A DNA stretch of 64,000 nucleotides from Haliotis asinina (Eukaryota > Mollusca > Gastropoda > Lepetellida > Haliotidae), in assembly GCF_037392515.1 (NCBI RefSeq), contig NC_090288.1, positions 10,957,969 to 11,021,968 of the forward strand, written 5' to 3'. A program made the translations under genes and the position numbers. A model generated the notes under the pieces. That model saw only the letters and a list, made by a program, of their open reading frames with translations. It was not told the origin of the DNA and did no database searches. Below, in pieces: positions 10,650-21,550 of the stretch; the stretch's first letter is position 1, and every line of letters begins with the position of its first letter.

Positions 10650-11267
10650 GATGGCACCGTCGTTAACATCCCGCTGTAAAATAGCTGGAATATTGCTGAT
10701 TTCAAATGCGGCGTATAACAACAGTTACTTATTTTTGGTATTCTTCGAGAACTGACCCGACCATATTGTGTGGATATGCTCGCATGTGATATTTTGAGAA
10801 ATTTATTCACTTTTACACACTCATCATGCACTTTTTGTATGCTGAAGTCTTGCCAAATATATTTCTATCTCTTTGGAAAACATGTTTTGTTTTGAATCAC
10901 AGGGGATATTTTGAAATGTTTTCCCAAATATGTCGATTAAAGAAGATAAAATAAGAAAGGCAACCTTACGGAAAAATCAATGCAGATACCAGATTTTAGA
11001 TATCGATTCAACTGGACTGTAGCGATAACGTTATACAGTAAGTGGGATTTGACAAGTGACGAACACCGTTTGGTCTCGTTGGTCTGAACCATGCGTCATC
11101 TACTACCCGTAGCAAGCACATTCACAGATATTTAATTTACATCTAATTTATATTAAGCTGACCATTGACTGATTCACTAGAGGTCACTGTGTACCTAAAC
11201 ACATTTGTGGCTTTCGGAATCTGTTAAATGATTGTGCAAAACTCTTTCAGTCCGCTTTCTTGAAATA
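10650..11267. other. Intergenic stretch, nothing recognised
   Basis: A 3'-end SINE fragment (AAAATAGCTGGAATATTGCTG..GCGGCGTATAAC) at about 10678-10715 is the only repeat I can name. The rest is AT-rich unique-looking DNA. Confidence 0.5.
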
Positions 11268-11416
11268 GTGAGTGATTTTTGTTTAAAACCGATTTTAACA
11301 ATATTCCAGCAATTTCACCAGAAATGGGCTTCACATATAACACACACGTGGGGAATCGAACCAGGTATTCGGTGTGACGATCGAAAGCTTTAACCGCTTG
11401 GGTACCTCACCACCCT
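11268..11416 (-). repeat. SINE family S1, minus strand
   Basis: It carries AGTGAGTGA, TTTAACAATATTCCAGCAA, CACCAGAAATGGGCTTCACA, GTGGGGAATCGAACC and AAAGCTTTAACCGCTTGGGTACC. All landmarks are in S1 order on the minus strand. Confidence 0.85.
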
Positions 11417-14400
11417 TCTTGATGTAGAGTCCAAACTCGCTTCCAAATGTGTCGTCTCAATATTGGTCTCAGTATCTCTTTGCCAATATCACTTCCTCAA
11501 AATGACGTCATGCCATCATTCGAGTTGTCATAAACCTGCATACAGCCTCAACCCTAATTATTGTTTTAAAAAACACCATTGCCATTATCACATATACTGT
11601 ATACACTGTGTGCGTTCATTGTGATTCACCTCCTTGAAAATTATAATTAGGAAAAGACAATAAAACAGTAACACTTTACTCAGTAACGTCATTTGATTAA
11701 TCACCGTCAACTGTATTAATCACCGTACAAAGCCATAGAAAGTCTGACATTTTTCATTTCAGCCTTTGAACTAAACCACTCGTCTTTTGACAGGCCTTAT
11801 GATTCGCAAAGGTGTTAAAAACAAGAGTAATTACAAGTCACATGTAGTATTTATTCCGGCCCAGTTTTAAAGTGTGAGAACGCTGTGTGCCTGCGTGCAG
11901 GATACGTACAACCAACACCAGCAGAGAGCAAACGCCATTAATCAATTAACACTGGCATCAGCAGCGCAGATCAGAGGCTAATACTTTGGTTTAAATATTC
12001 AAAGAAGAGTAAAATGCATTTGTTTCCTTCGGGGAGGGGAGAGGGGAGGGGTCTGTCTTGTTACTTGTGTTTATCTATTTTGATGTTGTTTTGGTATACC
12101 ATTGACATGATCGTCCATGTCGGGCGAAGAACCTGGCACGCTGGAAACGTTGTTTCGGCAAACATGAAAGTCAAGGCTTGTAAGTCAAAACAATAATTTG
12201 AAAGTGTTCACGTATTTTTTATTTTTTTAGTTACTTATTTAGAGGAGGGGGTTTGGGGTATTTTTATTTTTATTTTTATTTTTTTTGGTTGTTGTTGGTT
12301 TTTTTAATTTTTTTTTGTTTTTGTTTTTTTTTTTTGGGGGGGGGTGTTGTTGTTGGTGGCGTTTTTATATTGGTTTTGTTCGAAGATAATAACCAAAAGG
12401 CAGTTTGTGTAGTTTCTTTAATGCGTCAGTTTATTTATTTTGTTTTTGTTGTTTCATGGGATTCGCTCTTGAATTCTTGCAAGGAAACTGCACTCCTTCA
12501 CACTAATGCTGGCGCATATGAAACATTTCGGTAAAACGTAATTTAACAAAGGACATGATAGTACTTACTCCCCACCTGGTTAACATGTAGCGACACACAG
12601 CAGTGACAGGCATGCCCACACCGCAGATACCTCTGTCGTACTGTACCAGAACATACACGATACATGGGAGAGAAAAAAAGTTTCACACGGACACATACAT
12701 ACTGCCGTACGGTGCATTCAAGAGAAATATGAGATTATATTTTCCACTTACTTTAATATAGAGATAAAGTAGGTGGCCCCACGCAGTTTGGTGTTGTGGT
12801 GACATGCGCGTCACGCGGGGTACAGACACAGCGCGGTGTATCTGTTCATTCAGACGCACTGCATTCAGACACACTTGTTATTTAGAACATGCATGACGCG
12901 TGAGATAGTGACATTCATGTATACACATTTTAGCATGCGTGTACACGCAGACTCACGCGACACGTACGGCAGGGTCACGAAGACATACATAGTGTGCCAA
13001 CCGTCCCCTCGTAAACCCTTACATGTTTAACTCCGGGTTCGATTCCCCAAATGGGTACAGTGTGTAAAGCCCATCTCTGGTGTCACCCTATGTGATATTG
13101 GTAAACTATTGCTAAAACGGAAACAGAACAAGTCGTAAACACTCACATACATGTATTAAACATTAATATCAGACGTGTGACATTGTTAATTACATGTACT
13201 TCAAGGAGCCGTTCCTGAGCGATGGTAGCGCTATGGTGGTCGTAACATCTATACTTTACCATAGACTTACGACTGTCGTAGCGAAACTCAAACTGCTACA
13301 GGATGTTTAAATCATCCCTGCCTTACCAACCCTGGCTCAACCTGACCAAGATTCTTGTCGCATGCCGTGTTGGAGGCCTTGTCATTCATAGCAGTAAGCG
13401 ATAGAGACATCGGTGGGACATCGTGTACCATACGAGTGAATAGCGATCTCACCATGTGTTGAAGTGCTCTGTATTGTCGGATCACCGTTATCATATCATA
13501 AATAATCTCAGCTTAATCACTCCCAGGTGTAAAGTGACATCGCTACAGACACTGAACACGACTATAACAGCGACCATGACAACATCGTAACCATTTACCG
13601 CTGTTATCAACGACGCCGTGCGTTGCTAGGTAACTGTAACCGACTCCATCCATAAAACAACAGCAGGAAAAAAATTGCAATAATTTTCGTATGACCCCAA
13701 TAATACCATTGTTATAAAGCGTATGGTTTAGGCTGAAAAGAGTCGCAACACTAAAATGGAGATCAAAACCAAAAGGATATTATCAAATTATTATCAACAG
13801 CATTATCAAGATAAGAACAATTAAGGATTAATTCGTATTCTTTTTTCTTTTGTATTTTTGCCGTCAACAAACATGGGTTCAGATTTTGTTTTACAGGGCA
13901 ATTGAATGACCATGCACCTTCTCCGGATATTGTCCGCACCTGCATCTCCAACTTCTAAAAATGCCTCTCAAAGAGGACCCCATTTGGTGCTTTTATGTGT
14001 TTGGCCACCCTGCCATGGTTGTCTTCCCCTCCCCTAGTACCTACCCTATCAAATCAACACTTGCACATGTCCCACGACACAATTGTGAGATTAGATCTGC
14101 GTTCATATTTATGGCTACCCAAACTGTACCTTAAACATTTACCACTCCACATTTTATCTCATCTGTTATCAAACAGAACCTTTCTTGAGTGGACAATGTT
14201 CAAACATGTTCGGAACAATTGAAAACAATCCTTCTGTTTTTTTCTCAATATATCATGTTACCTGTTCTAGAAATAACTCATTCACTGTACAAGCCTTCAA
14301 GACGAGAGAGCAATTTCACTCCATTAAGGGCGTGTTCGATTGGATAAACTAGCCCACTTAGGTATGTTGAGCGGTGTCTCCTGGACTCGTCCTTCAAGAG

Positions 14401-14930
14401 GGTCTACTCGATCAGAGCTATAGCATGACCAAAGTTACCTAAGACAATGTTGACTTTCTAATTTCCCACACACCTGAATGAGATAAGAACATACAATGTA
14501 GGCTAAATTAAGAAATGGTATTATTATCCTGCAGCATACTGATAATACATACATTGACTGTAGTTTCTTTTTCGTTTAAACTGTTTGACTCGCATTGAAG
14601 ACAATGAGTCGCATTATGTGTCACAATAAAAATGTACTAGTTGTCATCCAGATAAGTTTACGATTTCCATAATATCGGGCAAGTCCATTTTATTATGACT
14701 TTAATGTCTCTGCACAGACTCACACCAAAAAATTGACAACCTTTATCTGTTCGCTTCCTGAAATTACAGATTACTTTATCTCGCCACCGTTTGTTGCAAT
14801 CGTCCGGCTATTATTTCAGCTGATTCTAAGTTCATTCTAAGGGGAAAACCTCACTCTGATATGAGCTATATTTGGAAGAGATGGAACTTTCTGAGTAAAT
14901 TACAAATTCTAGTACTTTGGGGGATTGAGT
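11417..14930. other. Intergenic stretch, gene-free
   Basis: A T/G homopolymer-rich patch lies at about 12210-12350, with poly-T runs followed by nine to ten G. A partial plus-strand S1 copy (GGGTTCGATTCCCCAAATGGG, then GTAAACTATTGCTAAAACGG) lies at about 13030-13125. I found no exon with a recognisable protein in the remainder. Confidence 0.5.
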
Positions 14931-15006
14931 CCGATCTGAGATTCGAACCTACACTCTCAGAGAGAGGCGCGTCATATAACAAAGTATAACTAACCCACCG
15001 CGCCTT
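14931..15006 (-). repeat. tRNA-like head of a further SINE family (S3)
   Basis: On the minus strand GGCGCGGTGGGTTAGTTATAC resembles box A, and GTAGGTTCGAATCTCAGATCGG contains a good box B; together they make a tRNA-like head of about 75 bp. It differs from S1 in both boxes and lacks the shared AATATTGC tail. A weak relative lies near 20205-20245. It is not a true tRNA gene: the loop spacing is long and no acceptor stem closes. Confidence 0.55.
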
Positions 15007-15464
15007 CTGCGGGGTAGCCATGCCTTCCTACCTTCTCACATGCCTTCTCAGACAGATCGCTGTGTAATGTACATCATCAGTTTACGAGGTTATGTCCGAA
15101 TGTCCAGGTAAAATGATGAATAACAGTCTAACTCCAAATCGGTTCATGATCAAACATTAATTTCAACGCAGAAGATAATCAGAACATCATGCCAGTCCTG
15201 GGAAAAGGGTTCAAAACGTTTGTCTTAAAAATAATATAGTTAATAAACAAACTATCATACTTTTGTTTTGATTGTTCGTGTGAAGTTTTACGGAGGAAAA
15301 GTAAAAGGAAATAGTTGCAGGAACAGTCTCAGGGACACGTAAACAGAACCAGATTCTGAGCCGAATTTTATATGTATGTGTTTTGAACGCGATTAACCTC
15401 GAGTGTAAATAACCTAGAATGATTTGGAAAGCAATTGTTTTCGCCCACTGAACCTGTCATTACG

Positions 15465-15613
15465 GGTGGCGGTGTAGCCTAGTGGTTACAGCTTTCGTGC
15501 GTCACACCCAAGTCCAAGTTCGACTCTCCATATGGGTACAAGGTCCATTTCTGGTGTATCCTGGCCGTGATATAGTTGGAATATTGATAAAAGCGACTCA
15601 CGGACTCACTCAC
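15465..15613 (+). repeat. SINE family S1, plus strand
   Basis: GGTGTAGCCTAGTGGTTACAG (box A region), AAGTTCGACTCTCC (box B), ATGGGTACAAGG, CCATTTCTGGTGTATCC, then a degenerate tail ending CACGGACTCACTCAC. A second, shorter S1 3' end follows at 15675-15766. Confidence 0.85.
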
Positions 15614-15674
15614 TTCCATATTCAACATTAATATCAAAAGCATGTTTATTCATGTACTTAAGTACTGCAACTCA

Positions 15675-15766
15675 GATTTGTACAGTGTGAAGTCCATTTC
15701 TTAAATCTCCCGCCGTGATATTGCTGGAATGTTGCTAAAAGAGACGTAAAACTGAATTCACTCACT
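15675..15766 (+). repeat. SINE S1 3' half
   Basis: Starts near TGTACAGTGTGAAGTCCATTTC and ends GTGATATTGCTGGAATGTTGC..CTGAATTCACTCAC. The tRNA-like head is missing. Confidence 0.75.
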
Positions 15767-18409
15767 GTGTCAGTAGAGATTGTTTATAAATGTAGTCAAC
15801 CCCATTGTATCGAAGATGAAAGGACCTACGTAAATACTTCGAGTTATCTAAGTACGCCATAATTTCAACTAAGGGAGGAAAATGTAGATAGCAGTCTTTC
15901 ACTTTGTGCCAAATGAAGTTCGACACATCAGAATTCGATACAATGGTATTTTTATTGTATCCTGTTGCGGCTTCTGTTAATACATATACGTGTATTCGAA
16001 ATATGTTTTCCCGAAATATTACAATCTCTTGTCTATTAGTCTGTCACACAGACCCCGAAGCAAATAAATTCAAGAAATCCCAAGTCTATGTTATGTAGCA
16101 TGTCTAGATGACCACAGCTTGAAGATGAAGAATGTCTCAAGGCTCTCTTACATTATATTATATTTTTATCTATAAACTATTGTTTCTGTAAAACATATTC
16201 ATTTCAGAGACTAGTTGTTAGTCTGCTTGTCTGTAAATGAAACTTAATTCGATTTAGAAGTCTTAACCCACTAAACGGTGGGTAGCTCCCAGCTAAACAA
16301 ATGTTTATGTATCTAAAGCCTAATGCAGCAAAATAGTAACAACACACGCCACTCAGTTATTTTGTGTTTTAGTGAAGCGGAAAAAATCCCTTACTTACAT
16401 GCACGCCAAGTCGCTCTCAGTAGCTCTAGCCAAAGGCCATTATTGGCACCGCGGCTACAGCTACAATGTACCCTCTTCGAAAGCTACCCCATTTGGTAAG
16501 CAGTGGAAAATATTCAGAACCCTTGTTTACTGGTCGAGGAATGATTCAGGGTGAGAGTTTTGTTGTGTCTTACATCCAGTAGCCTTTAAACCCAAAATCA
16601 ATGTTTTCAAACCATCTGATCTTCAGCAAAGTATGCTTGCGTTAGAGGCGACTAACGGGATCTGTTGTCAGACTCGCTGTCTTGGTTGACACATGTCATC
16701 GTATCCTACATGCGTCGATCAATGTTTTTGATCACTGGATATTCTGAATCACGTAAATCATTCACGCGTCACGATAAAAGCCCGGTTTCCATTTCCCACA
16801 TGGATACACCATGTGAAGCCCATTTCCAGTTGATAATAATGGAAAATTGCTAAAAGCGGCATAAAACCATACTCGATCACTTGGCTACTTCAGACGTGTC
16901 ACAATGTTACGTCCACACGCAGGTGGGAGGGTCAGAAGCGGTCGTAAAATCTCGAATTTTCGTGTACCATAACACCTTACTTTTAAATAGCCATGAAGAG
17001 AGTGAGTTGGGTTCTACGTTACGTTTAGCAATATTCCAGCAATACCGCTGCCAGGGACAAAAGAAATGGAAAATACATGAAGATTCTACACTAACGTAGA
17101 AACTGTTTCCACTGGGGTGGATGAGTTGTTTGTAACAGTGTCTGCTAAATGTGGGAGAGAAACCCGAGGTAATGCAGGTCTCAGACGTTTACCACAAACG
17201 GCGTTGATAAACCATGAATCATAATCGAGACGAACCGGAATTCAAACTAAGTTCCTGGCAGCGAGGTTCTGTGCTGCGAACTGTCTCGTTGATTATAGGT
17301 GAAGCAATCGTTCCCTTTTCCCCCCAATATCCACGAGTCTCTAAGTCTCTATAAAGACAGTTTGAAATTTTATGTCTGTATCGCTAAACCAGGACACCGT
17401 TAAGTCGATGTAGCTTGGTTGGCAGGTTTGTTGTTTAGCCAGTAATATTCCATCTATACACCTGTAAATATTCGAGTCTCTCCCATAAATGAGCATCGAT
17501 CTACGCAATTGGGATACGATAGCGTGCCAAAAAGTCAGTGAGCTGGACCATCCGACCCGTTCGTCGCCTCTTACGACAACCATGGTATACTGGAGATCAG
17601 TTCTAAGCCTGGCTCTTCACGGGTACAAATCGACGTTATAAAGACATGACAATGCCGCGTTGTGGGGATGTTTAAAACCGTTTCTGCATATTAAGATAGG
17701 GCTACAATGCGACCATACATTGGTATAGTTGGTATTAGATATGTGTTGTAAAGATGGTACATAATGGAAACAAGATGACAGCATCCTCCTCGCGTTGTAG
17801 TAGCATCTACAAGGTGTCAAACCTAAAACGCTTTTCGAGTGTTTTTGCAAAGGTGACAATGTCCCTTCCAGTATTTCATACACACTGCTCAATCACTCGT
17901 TTCCGATGTACAGGCTTAAGATTTACAGGTGTTTGATTCCGAAAGACTTTAATCGAGGTATTGGTTGTTACCTTGCCTGGCACTCCGTATTTGAAGGATG
18001 AAACAGTCCTGTCGGCTCAGAATTTGTATACTGTTATTACAGTGGGACAGGATCTTAAACCCACCATACAGGTCACCCTAGGAAATCCATATACTGAGTT
18101 CCAAAAGAAACGTCAAATTTCCATTTTCTTAAATTACACGAAGTAATGGCTAAATCAAGACAAGGTCGTTTGTGTTTGATGCTCAGAAAGTTATTCTCTA
18201 TATTTGTCTGTTCTGATGAAACTAGAGTAAGGGCTAATGGAGGCCATATTAAAATGTCATGTCCCTTTACTCTATGTGGCGTCGGCAGATAGGGTAGCCT
18301 AAGACATCTTTTTAATGACATTATTACAAAACAGGCCCTGCTTGATTTTTGAATAAAGATCGTTCGAATGTTTACTTTAAGGGATCAAGTTGTCTTCATG
18401 GCACGTTTT
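15767..18409. other. Intergenic stretch with SINE fragments
   Basis: No gene is recognised. It contains S2 and S1 pieces at about 16620-16885 (GGCGACTAACGGGATC, TTGACACATGTCATCG, then GGTTTCCATTTCCCACATGG), an S1-like ATATTCCAGCAATACC piece near 17030, and an inverted S2 copy at 17463-17624. Confidence 0.5.
17463..17624 (-). repeat. SINE family S2, minus strand
   Basis: TAAATATTCGAGTCTC, ATGAGCATCGATCTACGCAATTGGG, GTCAGTGAGCTGGACCATCCGACCC, GTCGCCTCTTACGACAACCATGG and CTCTTCACGGGTAC follow in the order of an inverted S2 element. Confidence 0.8.
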
Positions 18410-18545
18410 GGGGCGGTGCATTAGCGCAGTGGTTAAAGTGTTCGCTCGTCACGCCGAAGGCCTGAGTTGGTTCCCTACTTGGGTAGAGTGCGTCCCGCCA
18501 TGATATTTCTGCAACATTGCTAAAAGCGGCTTAAACTCAAATCTC
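18410..18545 (+). repeat. SINE family S1, plus strand
   Basis: GGGGCGGTGCATTAGCGCAGTGG, AAGTGTTCGCTCGTCACGCCG, GTTGGTTCCCTACTTGGG, then ATGATATTTCTGCAACATTGCTAAAAGCGGC. The centre is shortened. Confidence 0.8.
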
Positions 18546-19394
18546 CTCCATCGCTCTTCCCGTGTTTTAAATAAACAGGATTAACCTCTCTATTATCAGT
18601 TTGACATGATTAACGTTTCACTGGAGCTCAGTGTGAAAAACTAATCCTATTTAAAGTCTCCGGACCTGTCATTTTGCTCAAGGAAGTAGTTGTAAACACG
18701 TGGCTCCTTTTTTCTGTCCGGCTCCATTGCCTTCGGTCAAGATAACACGTCCTGTTCAAGATACTAATTTATTTTTCAATTACCAAAACACCACTTCTTG
18801 ATATAAATACCTACATGACCTTAGCATGAACCCGATACTGCTTGGTGAATGCTTAGTGATCTTTATGTCCACATGACTAACGCTAGGACCACGGCTTCGG
18901 AACATCAACTTCTTATTTGCAATTCCCACAATAGATAAAAGAATGATACCTAGTCCTAAAAAAGAATTAGAACACATCACAAAAACACAAATTCAAATAC
19001 TAGATGAATAGAATAATTAGAAATGTCCGGGGGTTTTAAACTAGACATTTAGTATACTCATGTTGTTGGTCAGAGGTGACTAAGTGCACAGTGAGGCCAT
19101 CATACAATGTCTTGTTTCCACACTGGTCAAGCTTCATCTCGGCTGTCCACTACAGCGACCACTGTGAAAAGACCACCAGATTACACCAAACTGAGTATCT
19201 CTTAACTGATGATATAATATCCACCTAGCCATGTTCGTGCCTTACCTATCGTAAGTTTATTTTCGTCTATGGGTGTTAGTATTGTTAATATCTCTTGTAC
19301 AGGTAAGGGGTTCTGGTCACTATATTGTTCTATTTCGTTAGGGGTCACTCGGGATAGTACTGAAGTGTGGCAGGGACTCAGTCTGGGAATATTG

Positions 19395-19966
19395 ATATAT
19401 TTGTGCGAAGAAGATAAATTCATCTTCGTAGAAGAGACTTACATCTATATAAAAGATATTTACGTCTACGCAACACAAGGCAAGGCGTATATGCTTACAC
19501 CTACGTAGAACCGGGCTAGGCGTAGAAGGTACTTACGTGTGAAGATACGTTCATCTGCGTAGATGATACTTACGCATAGCAGATACTAACATGTACATAA
19601 AATCAGGCTAGGCATAGAAGATGCGTACACCTGCGAAGAAAATTCTTAACTCTAAGCAGAAGATACTTGTATCTACGCAGGAAATTCTTAATTCTAAGCT
19701 GAGGATATTTGAATCTACGCAGAAGGTACTACATCTACGTAGAAAATCCTTAATTCTAAGCAGAAGATACTTGCATCTATGCAAAGGGCACTACATCTAC
19801 GTAGAAGGTACGTGTATCTACGTAGAAGAAACTTAAGGTTACATTTACGCAGGAGATACTTACATCTACGTAGAAGATACGTGTATCTACGTAGAAGAAA
19901 CTTAAGGTTACATTTACGCAGGAGATACTTACATCTACGTAGAAGATACGTTCACCTACGTGTACG
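19395..19966. repeat. CTACGTAG minisatellite
   Basis: A degenerate tandem array whose unit of about 20 bp is ATCTACGTAGAAGATACTTA with variants. The palindrome CTACGTAG recurs in many units. The last part contains a perfect longer duplication of about 60 bp (19817-19876 against 19877-19936). Open frames across it are repeat artefacts (Arg-Arg-Arg-Tyr-Leu-His-Leu periodic peptides). Confidence 0.85.
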
Positions 19967-19967
19967 C

Positions 19968-20118
19968 TCGGTGGTGTAGCTTAGTGGTTAAAGCGCTCGC
20001 GCATCACCCCGAAGACCCGGGTTTGATTCTCCACATAGGCATAATGAGTGAAGACCATTTAGTATCCTATTATTGCTGGAATATTGCAAAAAGCTTCGTA
20101 AAACAGAACTCAGTCACT
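19968..20118 (+). repeat. SINE family S1, plus strand
   Basis: GGTGGTGTAGCTTAGTGG, AAGCGCTCGCGCATCACCCCG, CCCGGGTTTGATTCTCC, then TTATTGCTGGAATATTGCAAAAAGC. It inserts directly at the end of the CTACGTAG minisatellite. Confidence 0.88.
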
Positions 20119-21429
20119 CATATAAGTTTACACTAGATATCCAAATAGATCAATCTTGGTCTTATTCAGTGAAGAACGGGTTTTATTACTTTGGTTAGGT
20201 TTAGTCCTACCCTTGATTTGAACCCACACTCACAGAGTCAGGCATGTGAGTGAGGTTATTTTTATGCCGCTTTTAGCAATATTCCAGTAATACCACGGTG
20301 GGGGTACCAGAAATGGGCTTCACACATTGAATGCATGACGTGGATTGAAGGTGAGACATTCAGGCACGCATTTGAAAACACTAGACTCTGTAATCCCCAA
20401 TATGACGTGCTACATTTTGCCACTTTTTAAAAATGGCATTGTGCATTCAAAATAGTAGTCTTAAAGAACTAATTTGTAACTTTTACATGTGTTCTGAAAT
20501 GTATTATGAATTGTATTGAATAATTTACTTATGAAACATAAACCATGTTTAAGTAATATGTATTTACACATGTTAAGTAAAATATATATATTTACATATA
20601 TTAATAATTGAATTCATTTGTGCCATAAACTGTTCCTTTGAAAGTCAGAAGTAACTTGAAACTTGTCATCATGAACTTGCAGGTCTTCATCAAACGCTGT
20701 GGGTAGTTGGCTATGAAGCGGGGGACTAATATTTTTATCGTATCTGTGGGAGTCACACCTGTTACCTACATGACTCAGTCGGTGTTATTATCAAACGTTA
20801 ACCGTCCATTATTGTGACTGTTCCGCGCATCATTACCCATCTGGTGACTGAGTGTGTTTTGCCTGAGAGACATGTAAGGTAAGAAAATGACATGCGAACA
20901 AGTTTAACGTGACCTTCAATTACACTGAACCCGGGGTGTGATCAGGTATCGGTACAGATAGGTCCACTGTGCTGTACCTAAAGGGTCTTGGGTATAACTA
21001 TGTTATATCTCCAAATTACTGACACACCGAATTCAGTAAATGGACATTACGCGTTATCCTGTTTAGGGCAGTTACAGGAGAAAGGGAGACCCAGGTGTTC
21101 AAGCAGCTATAGCACGTGCACAAGTGCCGAAAACGTTATTGATTAATTAACTTGTGCTGTGCCGCCTCTATCCTTTCTCTCACGCCTGGCTGTCCCTTTC
21201 TTTGAATTCCTCCCTCGTAACAAATAGTGAACTGTGGCAATATTTTAATTATGTGTTTTTTCAAACAACCTTTTCGTTTACAGGACTTCAGTTCGGCAGG
21301 AACATCACGCTGTAGGTCTGATATTTTGATTATGGTCAGCGTTTTATTGAGTTTCATTGAGTATTATGTGTATGTCTACTTTTCGAGGCAGATTGCAATT
21401 CATCGGTCCGCATTTGAGAAAAACGGACT
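20119..21429. other. Intergenic stretch with S1 and MITE fragments
   Basis: An inverted S1 3' part lies at about 20246-20340 (CCGCTTTTAGCAATATTCCAG, CCAGAAATGGGCTTCACAC). A half-arm related to the hairpin element at 3878 lies at about 20385-20450. AT-rich palindromic sequence follows at 20500-20620. No gene is recognised. Confidence 0.5.
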
Positions 21430-21550
21430 GCAATGGTTAAAGCGTTCGCTCGTCACGTCGATGACCCGGGTTTGATTACTCACAACAGTACAATACGATG
21501 TGCTCATATCTGCTGCTAAACGGCGTAAAACTACACTCAGTCAGTCAGTA
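21430..21550 (+). repeat. SINE family S1, plus strand, shortened
   Basis: GCAATGGTTAAAGCGTTCGCTC, GATGACCCGGGTTTGATTACTC, then CTGCTGCTAAACGGCGTAAAAC and CTCAGTCAGTCAG. The middle section is deleted. Confidence 0.78.

Noticed and set aside
15465-15613. tRNA gene candidates at S1 copies (also 27571, 35469 and others)
   Set aside because: Boxes A and B are present but the cloverleaf does not close, and each is followed by the SINE body. They are SINE heads, not tRNA genes.
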